From positions 1 to 44,074 of the forward strand of contig JAJBSL010000019.1 of NCBI GenBank assembly GCA_020540725.1: DNA of 44,074 nt, given 5' to 3'. The notes beneath the pieces are model-generated. The model searched no databases, had not been told where the DNA came from, and saw only the letters and a list, made by a program, of their open reading frames with translations. The position numbers and the translations under genes are program-made. Shown here one piece after another: positions 1-8,336 of this stretch; position 1 is the first letter of the stretch, and every line of letters starts with the position of its first letter. Source of the DNA: Lachnospiraceae bacterium EP-SM-12S-S03. Lineage in GTDB: Bacteria; Bacillota; Clostridia; Lachnospirales; Lachnospiraceae.

Positions 1-560
1 TGCTCTACCAGTTTCATCAGCTTATCTTGGTTTACGTTATCAAAGAACTTTTCAATATCTGCGTCTACTACATAATATCCCTTGTTGTTACATGCTTTCC
101 TTACCACTTCCAGTGCTTGTTTTGCACTTCTTTTCGGTCGGAATCCGTAGGAACAGTCTCTAAAGTCAGATTCGAATACTGGCTCTATTCCTATTTTTGT
201 AGCCATTTGCACGATTCTGTCCTTGACCGTTGGTATTCCAAGAGGTCTTTCACTTCCGTCTGGCTTTGGTATCATTACTCTTTTTACTGGGGATGGTTTA
301 TATTTCCCCTCCCTCAGTTCCGATTTGATTTCTGACAGGTATTTCTCAATTCCCATCTCTTCAACATCCCCGATTTTGATACCATCCACACCGCTGGAAC
401 CTTTGTTAGCTTTTACCCGTTTCCATGCCTCAAAAAGTACATCATCACGATATACCTTATCGTAAAGTGCATGGAATCTTCGGCTATCACACTTCTTGGC
501 TGTCAGATATAGTTTGTTTTGAAGTTGTCGAACTTTTTCTTTGGAGTTGTTAGTCTGCAT
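1..560 (-). CDS. ltrA-like: Group II intron reverse transcriptase/maturase, N-terminal part (cut by window edge)
   Basis: The first 186 residues of an LtrA-type intron-encoded protein are readable, starting at an ATG at 560 and running off the left edge. Visible family blocks are an N-terminal RT-0 region (KANKGSSGVDG), the RT block RPLGIPTVKDRIVQMA, FRPKRSAKQAL, and YYVVDADIEKFFDNV with the first catalytic Asp. The YADD box, thumb/maturase domain and endonuclease domain would lie outside the window. The protein promotes splicing and reverse-transcribes the intron during retrohoming. It is transcribed in the same direction as the interrupted ATPase gene to its right. Completeness cannot be judged here. 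Confidence 0.9.
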   Translation of the reverse strand, partial: MQTNNSKEKVRQLQNKLYLTAKKCDSRRFHALYDKVYRDDVLFEAWKRVKANKGSSGVDGIKIGDVEEMGIEKYLSEIKSELREGKYKPSPVKRVMIPKPDGSERPLGIPTVKDRIVQMATKIGIEPVFESDFRDCSYGFRPKRSAKQALEVVRKACNNKGYYVVDADIEKFFDNVNQDKLMKLVE

Positions 561-760
561 GACATTCTCTCACTCTTACCCTCTCTACAAACTTGAATGA
601 AGTAAGGAACCTTCCCATAAACTGCGTTTTCTTGCACAATCATTATCGGTACTATGTCCCTCTCCGACTCCCTCCCATCAGAAATGCGATTTCGCTAAGC
701 TTATACGCTTTCTCTTTACCTTTCGGTGATGGGTAGGGTCTCTCCAGTTCCGAACCACAC
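1..760 (-). mobile_element. Group II intron, 5' part with its RT gene
   Basis: Sequence from about 760 leftwards does not continue the ATPase family and leads into an intron reverse transcriptase. A GTGTG that fits the GUGYG 5' intron consensus lies at 760-756 on the minus strand, exactly where ATPase-like residues end (after Lys512). The leader between this point and the RT start is only about 200 nt. That is short for a complete set of ribozyme domains I-III, so the 5' part may be truncated or the boundary may differ. The 3' end is outside the window. Confidence 0.55.
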
Positions 761-2295
761 TTGCTCTCCATGTATCTTGATAGAACAATAGCTACTACCG
801 AATTGAAATATGCATTATAACCTTTTCCATTTGAACTTTTCTTTTTCCCGTTTATAACAATGTCCATATCAGCTTTGTCGAATATTACTGAAAGCAAATT
901 ATCATAATTACAATTTTCAAGAAACGATTTAATACCATTACTTAACTCGTTAATAAAACTATAATCAAGATGTTCTTTCACCTTGAACTTTAGTTCACTT
1001 TCTTCATCTGTGTCATTTTCAATCATATCAGCGGTCTTTTGCTCTGATAATTTCTTGAGAATATCTATTTCTTTTTGACATTCAATCGCATCTTTGTAGG
1101 TTGATAGTTTTTCTTTTAGATTAAACACCTGTGGCTTTAGCTCTTTTTCGATAAGTTCTTCAATTGATTTCTTTTTTGCCATCAGTGTACCAATTTCTTG
1201 TTCTAAACTGAGTTTTTCAGAACGTAGCTCTTTAGAAGCACTTTCCAAATCTTTTGCTTGTAATTTTATTTTTTTATAATCTGATTTTGCAGCATCAATA
1301 TAGTTTTGATTTTTCTTAACAACTACTTCGCCATCACAAAACGGGCAATGAGTTGAAAAAGAAGTGTTTAAGTTCGCTTCGCCATCAACAATAAAATTAA
1401 GTCGTTTTAAATCTGCATCATACTGAGTAGTCAGTTCATCATACCTATTTAATAGCACATTGCATTCTGATAAATTCTCATTTTTCTCATATAATTGGGC
1501 AAGAATTTTTTGATTTTCTTCAATAGAACTATTTATTCGTTTCTCATTCGTGGAGATTTCCGCCATAATTTTTTCAATTTCTACAGCAATATCTATATTG
1601 GGATTTTCCTTTAATTGAGCCAGTAATTCTTGATTTCGTTCCGATAACCTAAACAATTCTTTATTTATATACGCTTTTACAGCATTCTTTTTTGCTTCTT
1701 TGATTTCCTTAGTGTCTTTAGTCTCTGTCTCTGCAAAATCTTGACCAGATAAAAGAAAAATTAAGGATGCAATTACAGCTGTATTTGATGTATCTCTACC
1801 AGATAGTATAGCTGAATACTCAGAAATAATTTTTGTTTCTGTAAGCATAAACATGTGGCTAAAGGTTCGCCAAGACAATATCTGCTTCTTATAATTTTCA
1901 TTACTTATAACCAAATGCAAATCATTGATACCAATTAACGATAGCCATACGGAATTTATAGTTTTATCATAATTGGTTCTACTTGCTTTAGTAGCATATT
2001 TTCCTGAGGGGACATTATTATCGTTACTACTAACTTCAATTTTGTTTTCCCCGATTTTTCGACTCATTGTTATAGTACCGCATTGAGTCCTCACGATTAT
2101 TTTTATATATTGATAACCTGTTGAAATATCAATCGGCTCCCGTTCTGAACCAAACATATAATCGATACATTTAACAATATATGTTTTTCCTGTATTTGAT
2201 GGACCATATATAATGTTCACACCGTTCGATAACTCAATAATCGAATCCGTCTTTCCTGAACCTGTGACGATTATTTTTTCAATATAGAAACTCAT
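652..2295 (-). pseudogene. SMC/AAA-like ATPase of an ABC-3C defence system, C-terminus lost
   Basis: The reading frame is 547 aa, of which about 512 look native. Walker A is GPSNTGKTY at residues 31-39. A long coiled coil covers about 195-430 and is interrupted by a zinc-hook-like CPFC at 317-320. A conserved block SSNGKGYNAYFNSVVAIVL at 487-505 resembles the region just before Walker B in DUF3732-like ATPases. The Walker B/D-loop segment (usually a hydrophobic run plus DSP) is missing: after Lys512 the frame enters apparent group II intron sequence and stops at 652. The start overlaps the stop of the preceding gene by 4 nt (ATGA), so the two are translationally coupled. As seen it should not hydrolyse ATP, unless intron splicing restores the downstream exon outside the window. 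Confidence 0.75.
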
Positions 2296-2744
2296 GATTT
2301 TTCACCTCTCAACATAGCTATTGCATATTTATTTATACAATGGGTTAATTTTCTATCGGAATAGTCAAGAAACAACACATTAGCTTTTTTTACAATTTCA
2401 ATAAAATCTTCTGCATATTTATCATTAAGAGATTCACAAAAAGCAACTCCTTCTTTTGATATACTATAATTAAAACCACTTTTATTGCAATGTGGAGTGA
2501 TGTAACCTCTTAATACAAGTTCTTTTATTGCCTGGGATACGATTTCTCGCTTTGATGTATACTCACTAAATCTATAATCGTTATCTCCGTGCAAATTATA
2601 TTCTGATACTCCAAAATCTTTCCCATATATTGCTATAAAATCCAAATCAGTGATTCGGTCAATAGATAATCTGGTCTGTACCGTATTCAAAATTATCAGT
2701 ATTCTTAAGGATACTTCAAATGAAGTGTTAAAAATGTTATTCAT
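2292..2744 (-). CDS. ABC-3C system middle component (small wHTH-like protein)
   Basis: This 150-aa protein sits between the nuclease-like gene (11-nt gap) and the SMC-like ATPase (4-nt overlap). That is the gene order and size of the middle component in ABC-three-component conflict systems. Visible features are an N-terminal helical start (SFEVSLRILIILNTV), a helix-turn-helix-like stretch (SKREIVSQAIKELVLRGYITP) and a conserved-looking C-terminal segment before the ATPase. Middle components are thought to link the effector to the ATPase. The assignment rests on size, order and overall look rather than on a catalytic motif. Confidence 0.65.
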   Translation of the reverse strand: MNNIFNTSFEVSLRILIILNTVQTRLSIDRITDLDFIAIYGKDFGVSEYNLHGDNDYRFSEYTSKREIVSQAIKELVLRGYITPHCNKSGFNYSISKEGVAFCESLNDKYAEDFIEIVKKANVLFLDYSDRKLTHCINKYAIAMLRGEKS

Positions 2745-2755
2745 TCTTCATTCAC

Positions 2756-3817
2756 CTACCTCAATTTATTATCATTAACTAGCATATGGCAAACTCCCTT
2801 TCGTTCGCTATTTCCTATGCAATGCAGTTTGCTATCCAACATAGATTTGGATGTATTAGTTACAGCTGCTTGCTTTAAATCTTCTACCAAGCGTTTATAC
2901 CCGCTATCGTATTCTTGCTCATGCGTATCAATTATTCCATTGTATATTTCTTCTTTCAATACATCAAATTGTTGAGAATCGGTCAAGGTATCTCTAACAA
3001 ACCTGCGTATCGTTTCGGCAGAATAATAATCTTTTCTTTGTCTGTTTAAATGCTTAAAGTAGGAACTATATGCTTCTAAAGATTTTATAGTATCAATTTT
3101 AATATTCAATTCGTCCGAATATGCTTCTAACAAAGCAGAAATATAAGGTATCTCTTCACTCTCAACCGTGTCAGTTGGTGTTAGTGTCGTAGGAAGGCTG
3201 AGTCTACGTCCTCCAAAGCGAATATTACCATATATCGTATCTAAATATTCATCTATAACCTGTGCAATAGGATATGTTCTAATTATTGTAAAATCAAAAG
3301 ACTTTATATAATCCAAAAATGACTTATCTAATGGAACTTCTTTGGTTTTAGTAATTTTTGTTTTACAGTATGTATCCCAATTCTTTATAAGGCTGGTCAG
3401 AAGGTCGGATGGCTTATCTATCAAGTCTTGCAGTGAAGAGCCTACATCGTTTGAAGCAATAATAAAATACTCCTTTGGTATGGGGATTTCTTTTTTATAT
3501 GTATAATAACAGAGTTTACCTAATTCCAAATAATAATTCGTTGGAGCAAGTCCCGTATTGTAATGCTTGCATTGATAATAATCTACAGTACCATCACTAT
3601 AATAACCAACAACATCTCGACCCTTATCTCCAGCACCTCCAATTCTTTTAATTGAGGAATACTTCGACTTTTTGCAGCCAAATAACCATTCCAATGTGAA
3701 TTGCTCAAAAGAATCTTCATCCATAATATGAACTTTATCAATAGGTGCGATATTAGTATCCGTTCCATACAATTCGATGTCTATATGAGGTTTATCTAAT
3801 TGAACAAATGATAACAT
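2756..3817 (-). CDS. ABC-3C effector: restriction-endonuclease-like domain plus C-terminal domain
   Basis: This protein is 353 aa. Residues about 30-120 carry a PD-(D/E)XK/Mrr-type nuclease core: acidic FEQFTLEWL near 37-45, GGAGDKGRDVVG with Asp68, and YYQCKHY with Gln82/Lys84, which form the D...QxK signature. The remaining 200 residues are helical and fit the C-terminal domain that joins effectors to the ABC-3C middle component and ATPase. Expected role: DNA cleavage in response to phage or plasmid invasion, licensed by the ATPase. The start is supported by a GGAGGTGAGG ribosome site just upstream. The upstream AbiEii gene ends 4 nt before it, so the genes are probably co-transcribed. Catalytic residues look intact even though the partner ATPase is broken. 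Confidence 0.75.
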   Translation of the reverse strand: MLSFVQLDKPHIDIELYGTDTNIAPIDKVHIMDEDSFEQFTLEWLFGCKKSKYSSIKRIGGAGDKGRDVVGYYSDGTVDYYQCKHYNTGLAPTNYYLELGKLCYYTYKKEIPIPKEYFIIASNDVGSSLQDLIDKPSDLLTSLIKNWDTYCKTKITKTKEVPLDKSFLDYIKSFDFTIIRTYPIAQVIDEYLDTIYGNIRFGGRRLSLPTTLTPTDTVESEEIPYISALLEAYSDELNIKIDTIKSLEAYSSYFKHLNRQRKDYYSAETIRRFVRDTLTDSQQFDVLKEEIYNGIIDTHEQEYDSGYKRLVEDLKQAAVTNTSKSMLDSKLHCIGNSERKGVCHMLVNDNKLR

Positions 3818-3821
3818 ATCC

Positions 3822-4727
3822 TCACCTCCATCCCTTTACTTTAGTTTCCCATATGTTTTGCCACTCTTTCTCATTCACTATCGCATCAAACACAGGCTCA
3901 AGGAAAGTCTGGATTTCTTCAATGACGAATGGAAACTCAAGTGTATTATCTTTTATGGTTTTCAAAAAGAATTTCCAACGCTTCTGCATATCTTCATCAT
4001 CGGCAAGTGCAACAACACGCTTAAAACTGTCTCTGTCATAGGGAGTACCGCGCCTCTGTAAAGTTTCAAATATAGCTGCCTGCAATTTTGCACCATCAAA
4101 ATCGAATGTCCTTGAAAGATAATAGATGTCATAAAAATCTTTCATTCTGCCTGTCAGCTCAAAGCGTTGCAGTATGGCATCAAACTTCTCGGCAATAGTA
4201 CTTTCTAGGGAATATGTTTTGATTACAGGAGCTTCAAAATCAGGAAGCTGAGTGTTGATTGTACGTTCTTCAGCACGAGGAACTATAATATCACCCACAC
4301 CTATATCAACATTAAACGGCACACGCACATTTTTTATTTGAGCAATAATCTGCGTACTGATACCGTGATATTTTCTTTGCGGAGAAATTTCCTCAAAGCC
4401 TTTTGCTCGCATTTCTATATAATCGTTACCTGTCGGTGTGTCGATGATTTTACAAATCAACTCTTTTACATCATCTATTGAATTAGAGTATCCACGGAGC
4501 AGGAAATCGACATCGATTGTTGCTCTACTTTCAAAATTAGTTAAAGTATAAATGAACAATCCACCTTTGAGTATTAGCGTATCCTCACACCCGGATTTTG
4601 ATAGTTTTCTCAAAAATTCTTCCTGCACAAAAAGCTGCAAGCATTGCTGGTAGCTGATACCAGAAGCTTTTGCTTTATTTCTCAGCTTTGCCAGAACGGA
4701 AGCTGCAACATCTGCCATTACAACCAC
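3822..4727 (-). CDS. abiEii: AbiEii-family nucleotidyltransferase toxin
   Basis: This 301-aa protein has the AbiEii/DUF1814 nucleotidyltransferase layout. KGG lies at 54-56 and TIDVDF with the metal-binding Asp pair (D72, D74) follows. A second motif region has Lys181 in ESTIAEKFDAILQR and RMKDFYDIYYL at 194-204. The family is the toxin of type IV toxin-antitoxin systems that act in abortive infection; some relatives transfer nucleotides to tRNA. It overlaps the AbiEi antitoxin by 10 nt, the usual coupled arrangement. The start could also be Met4. All recognisable active-site residues are present. Confidence 0.88.
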   Translation of the reverse strand: MVVMADVAASVLAKLRNKAKASGISYQQCLQLFVQEEFLRKLSKSGCEDTLILKGGLFIYTLTNFESRATIDVDFLLRGYSNSIDDVKELICKIIDTPTGNDYIEMRAKGFEEISPQRKYHGISTQIIAQIKNVRVPFNVDIGVGDIIVPRAEERTINTQLPDFEAPVIKTYSLESTIAEKFDAILQRFELTGRMKDFYDIYYLSRTFDFDGAKLQAAIFETLQRRGTPYDRDSFKRVVALADDEDMQKRWKFFLKTIKDNTLEFPFVIEEIQTFLEPVFDAIVNEKEWQNIWETKVKGWR

Positions 4728-5326
4728 ACTCCAATCAATTCTTTTACACGCGTTTGAACACGCAAAACTTTTGCATATTCTATAAGATTCGGTATATTCT
4801 TTTTCGGGTCTTTAACATAGCCCTGTACTGCTTTATTAAAAACCTCCTTATCCATCTTGTTCATATTTCGCAACACATCGCAAATAGTACGGTCACGGTC
4901 ATAAATGCGGACTTTGTGGAAATCAATTTCACCTTCGGTTTCGCCTAGCGTAACCAACTCTGACTCTACACGATATGCCTTTATAAACGGATAATCGATT
5001 TTTGTACGCCGCTTAGAGACATTTTTATCTATTGCAAAGTTCCATTCAGCAGGATTTCTGTCACTGTATCTATAATAGAATAGAGCAGTCTCCATACAAA
5101 GCACTGCATCGGGAAACAATCGATTGATAATGACAACTTCGCTTTCTCCATAATCTTGAGTCCAGTGATAGTAACCTCGCCTGACTCTTTCAATCAATCC
5201 TTCGTCTAAAAGTTGTTTTATATCTGCATAGTATAACTTTGAAGCTGTAAGTTCAGCAGTAGTCATAACATAATTATGACTGCTAAACAACATTCTCAGT
5301 GTCTCAATATCTTTATTCTGAAGCAT
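4718..5326 (-). CDS. abiEi: AbiEi-family antitoxin/autoregulator
   Basis: This is a 202-aa protein. The N-terminal 55 residues form a winged helix-turn-helix (MTTAELTASKLYYADIKQLL, then a wing ending RVRRGYYHW), typical of the AbiEi antitoxin_4 domain. The C-terminal part is the antitoxin domain. AbiEi neutralises AbiEii and represses its own promoter in characterised systems. It is the first gene after a strong promoter (5383-5411) and overlaps the toxin gene by 10 nt. Confidence 0.88.
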   Translation of the reverse strand: MLQNKDIETLRMLFSSHNYVMTTAELTASKLYYADIKQLLDEGLIERVRRGYYHWTQDYGESEVVIINRLFPDAVLCMETALFYYRYSDRNPAEWNFAIDKNVSKRRTKIDYPFIKAYRVESELVTLGETEGEIDFHKVRIYDRDRTICDVLRNMNKMDKEVFNKAVQGYVKDPKKNIPNLIEYAKVLRVQTRVKELIGVWL

Positions 5327-5382
5327 ATCTTCACCTCTATTTAATCGCCCTTAATCAGACCAACGATTGGGCACTTTACTAT

Positions 5383-5411
5383 ATTATATTTGATTTTTCT
5401 CTTTCAGTCAA
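5383..5411 (-). promoter_or_regulatory. Promoter of the abiE/ABC-3C operon
   Basis: On the minus strand a TTGACT -35 box (5406-5411) and a perfect TATAAT -10 box (5383-5388) are separated by exactly 17 nt, about 55 nt before the abiEi start. It is the only clear promoter seen before the five-gene defence cluster. AbiEi would be expected to repress it. Confidence 0.8.
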
Positions 5412-5519
5412 CAATAGCAAAGTGAACGCTTTTAATTATATCAATCAGGCAATTTAGTATAAAATCTGCCCTCCACTTTTTTAACCAGATAAAATATTGG
5501 TCAGCGAAAAGACAAATAG

Positions 5520-5556
5520 GTAAAAAAATAAGCGTACCACTGTTTTATGATACGCT
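5520..5556 (-). terminator. Intrinsic terminator after the RlmD-like gene
   Basis: A 9-bp stem (AGCGTATCA with TGGTACGCT, one G-T pair) with an 8-nt loop is followed on the minus strand by a TATTTTTTTA run. It lies just past the stop of the methyltransferase gene. Confidence 0.8.
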
Positions 5557-5564
5557 CATCATTA

Positions 5565-7265
5565 TTAAATTACCTCAAAATGCTTCAATGCATCCTTTAT
5601 CGCTTCCACTTTCTCCGCTGTCGGATGTTTCCTCGGCTGTTTCAATTCTTCTACCGCATTAGGAGCATCATACATTGGCAAGCCTAAATCTCTCTTTACC
5701 TCTGCGATATATGCGGTATGTACTTTGAAGCCGTATTTAGCTTCTATGTACTCCTTTATCATTTTGTAGGTCACTCGTTCTTTGGGCTTATAGCTTTCGG
5801 CTCTTTTAGCGATATTATCAAGCGGAACTTTTCCCTCACCCTCACCAAACTCAACTTTTACGTTGATATGTCCGTCTGGCTTTTTGTGGGAAAGCAGTAC
5901 TACCGTCTCTATATGCACAGTATGCGGGAACATATCCACTGGCCTTACTTTCTGAATCCCATATCCATTTCCGCACAAGAATTTCAGATCTCTCGCAAGG
6001 GTTGCCGAATCGCAGCTTACATAGACGATTCGTTCCGGTTCCATATCTACCATTGTTTGCAAAAGAGATTCCTCGCATCCCTTTCGCGGCGGATCCACAA
6101 CAATCACATCCGCATGAGCTTTTTCCCCGTATTTTTTCTCATACTCCGCATAGTATTCAGGCAACACTTCCTCTGCCTTCCCCACATAGAACTCAGCATT
6201 CTCAATCTGATTGATCTTCGCATTTAGCTTCGCGTCTTCAATAGCCTGAGGAATAATCTCCACCCCATATACTTTTTCCGCTTTTTGCGCAAGAAACAAA
6301 GAAATGGTTCCAATACCACAATAAAGATCCCAAACTGTTTCTTTCCCTTGCAAATCTGCATACTCAAGCGTAAGTCCGTATAATTTCTCCGTCTGAACCG
6401 GATTCACCTGGTAAAAAGATACTGGCGATATCTGATATTTTACATTTCCAATATAATCCGTAATATAACTCTGTCCCCAAAGCACCTTGATTTCACGTCC
6501 AAGAATTACATTCGTACGCTCCTTATTCACATTCAACGTAATACTTGTCATTTCCGGAATTTTCATAAGTTTTTCCACAAGTTTCTCGCTATGAGGGATT
6601 TTATCCCCATTTATCACAAAACAAACCATGATTTCCCCAGTACGGAATCCATAACGAATCAGCACATGCCTAAGAAGTCCTTTCCCTGTCACCTCATTAT
6701 AGGCTGTCACATGATATGTGTTCATAAAATCTACAACTACATCCAGTATCTCTTTGTTCTGCTTTACTCCAAGACTACACTCTGTATTGGGGATAATCTG
6801 GTGCGTACGCCCTGCATAAAATCCGGTAATAATATTCCCTTCTTTATCCATTCCAAACGGAAACTGCGCCTTATTCCGATAGTAAAACGGATGCTCCATG
6901 CCGCACACCGGCTCCATGACCTCTTGCAGCATTTCGCTTGAAAATCCTCCAATCCGTTCCAGATTGCCTCTCACCTTTTTCTCTTTAAACTCCAGTTGTT
7001 TTTCATAAGAAAGTTCCTGAATCTGACACCCTCCGCACTGTCTTGCAACCGGACATTTCGCCTCCACTCTGTTTACAGACGGCTCCAATATTTTCATCAA
7101 ACGTGCATACCCATAATTTTTCTTTGCTTTTGTAATTTTTGCCTCGATTCTGTCACCAATCACTGCATCTTTCACAAACAAAGTATAACCATCTATTTTC
7201 CCGATACCTTCGCCATTCACACCGATATCTTCTATTATAACTTGTACTAATTCATTCTTCTTCAT
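5565..7265 (-). CDS. rlmD: 23S rRNA (uracil-5-)-methyltransferase, RlmD/RumA family, with C-terminal extension
   Basis: This 566-aa enzyme methylates uracil C5 in 23S rRNA using S-adenosylmethionine. An N-terminal TRAM domain covers about 1-60. Fe-S cysteines are C71, C77, C80 and C163. The SAM pocket is WDLYCGIGTISLF at about 312-324. The catalytic motif DPPRKGC lies at 391-397 with nucleophile Cys397, followed by YVSCDSATLARDL. The canonical fold ends near residue 460 (PHTVHIETVVLL). A further 105 residues, rich in Lys/Glu and predicted helical, follow; they are not part of the minimal RumA family and may be an accessory nucleic-acid-binding domain. Which uridine is modified (RlmC-, RlmD- or TrmA-like) cannot be decided by eye. 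Confidence 0.88.
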   Translation of the reverse strand: MKKNELVQVIIEDIGVNGEGIGKIDGYTLFVKDAVIGDRIEAKITKAKKNYGYARLMKILEPSVNRVEAKCPVARQCGGCQIQELSYEKQLEFKEKKVRGNLERIGGFSSEMLQEVMEPVCGMEHPFYYRNKAQFPFGMDKEGNIITGFYAGRTHQIIPNTECSLGVKQNKEILDVVVDFMNTYHVTAYNEVTGKGLLRHVLIRYGFRTGEIMVCFVINGDKIPHSEKLVEKLMKIPEMTSITLNVNKERTNVILGREIKVLWGQSYITDYIGNVKYQISPVSFYQVNPVQTEKLYGLTLEYADLQGKETVWDLYCGIGTISLFLAQKAEKVYGVEIIPQAIEDAKLNAKINQIENAEFYVGKAEEVLPEYYAEYEKKYGEKAHADVIVVDPPRKGCEESLLQTMVDMEPERIVYVSCDSATLARDLKFLCGNGYGIQKVRPVDMFPHTVHIETVVLLSHKKPDGHINVKVEFGEGEGKVPLDNIAKRAESYKPKERVTYKMIKEYIEAKYGFKVHTAYIAEVKRDLGLPMYDAPNAVEELKQPRKHPTAEKVEAIKDALKHFEVI

Positions 7266-7282
7266 TTCATGCTCCTTCTATC

Positions 7283-7370
7283 AGGGACACCCCTATTTGT
7301 AAAAAGGGACACACTAAAACTTAATTGGGGACGTAGCATTTTTGCATTTTACTACGTCCCCAATTAAGTT
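7283..7370. repeat. REP-like palindromic element
   Basis: A perfect 19-bp inverted repeat (7318-7336 with 7352-7370, core TTGGGGACGTAG) has a 15-nt loop. Beside it lie two direct copies of GGGACAC at about 7283 and 7306. The element fills most of the gap between yhaM and the methyltransferase gene, and its arm reaches into the yhaM stop codon. GGGGAC-headed palindromes of this form resemble the extragenic repeats mobilised by RAYT (REP-associated tyrosine) transposases. It could also act as a transcription stop or mRNA stabiliser. Confidence 0.6.
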
Positions 7371-8310
7371 AAATGCTAGTCTTCCTCAAGTTTGATTCAA
7401 ACAACCTATTATACCCTAGCCATTCTGTCCCTTCTTTATCCTTAAATATTTCTGTCAACGTCTGCAGTTTTGCATCTGTATTATCTGCAAAGTTTAATGC
7501 CAGTGCCTCTGCAAGTGCCGGTTTCTTCGGTGAACCATATTCGAGTTCTCCGTGATGCGCAATAATACAATGCTTCAGCTCACTTGCAAGTTTCTCCGGA
7601 AAACCGTCAATCGTACGAATCGCATCATGAATCATCTCCACACCGATGATGATATGTCCCAAAAGCTGTCCGTCATCCGTATAATCATTTTCCGGGAAAG
7701 AAGAAAGCTCTTTCGTCTTTCCAATATCATGGAAAATAGCTGCTGTATATAACAAATCTTTGTTTAAGATCGGATACGCACTTACATAATATTCACACAG
7801 TTTCACAATACTAAGCGTATGTTCCAGTAGTCCTCCTGCAAATCCGTGATGTACAGATTTCGCGGCAGAATGGCTTTTGAAGCTTTTGATAAATTCCTGA
7901 TCCTTTACGAAATAATATTCCAGAAGTTTCCTGAGGTATACATTGGTTACCTGTCCGGCATACCCTATCAATTCTTTATACATCTCATCCACATTTTTCT
8001 CACTTGTCGGCATATAATCTTCTGCTGCATATTCATCGTCATAAGCTTTGCGGATCTGCCGGATATTTAACTGTAATGCGCCATTATAACTAATCACTTC
8101 CCCGAACACCTCGATGAAATCCATCTCTTCATAATCCGCGATTCCATTGGAATTCGGATCCCACACCTTACCGTCTAAAGTCCCCGTCTTATCCTGCAAA
8201 ATCAAATTATCGTAAGGTTTCCCATTTCTTGTTTCCGCAGATCTTTTAACTTTACATAAATAAATATCTCTGACTGTATCACCCTCATGTAATGTTTTAA
8301 TATATTTCAT
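7369..8310 (-). CDS. yhaM: 3'-5' exoribonuclease YhaM
   Basis: This 313-aa protein matches the usual YhaM length (about 314). An N-terminal OB-fold nucleic-acid-binding domain (about 12-90, LQDKTGTLDGKVWDP) precedes an HD phosphohydrolase domain. HD-domain metal ligands are visible in HHGFAGGLLEHTLSIV, AAIFHDIGKTKEL and CIIAHHGELEYGSP. The enzyme degrades RNA from the 3' end in the cytoplasm. It lies 26 nt downstream of the HtrA-like gene and probably shares its promoter at 9652-9680. The stop codon overlaps the arm of the REP-like palindrome. Confidence 0.92.
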   Translation of the reverse strand: MKYIKTLHEGDTVRDIYLCKVKRSAETRNGKPYDNLILQDKTGTLDGKVWDPNSNGIADYEEMDFIEVFGEVISYNGALQLNIRQIRKAYDDEYAAEDYMPTSEKNVDEMYKELIGYAGQVTNVYLRKLLEYYFVKDQEFIKSFKSHSAAKSVHHGFAGGLLEHTLSIVKLCEYYVSAYPILNKDLLYTAAIFHDIGKTKELSSFPENDYTDDGQLLGHIIIGVEMIHDAIRTIDGFPEKLASELKHCIIAHHGELEYGSPKKPALAEALALNFADNTDAKLQTLTEIFKDKEGTEWLGYNRLFESNLRKTSI

Positions 8311-8336
8311 GTCTGTCCTCTTTCTCTCTTTTCTAT

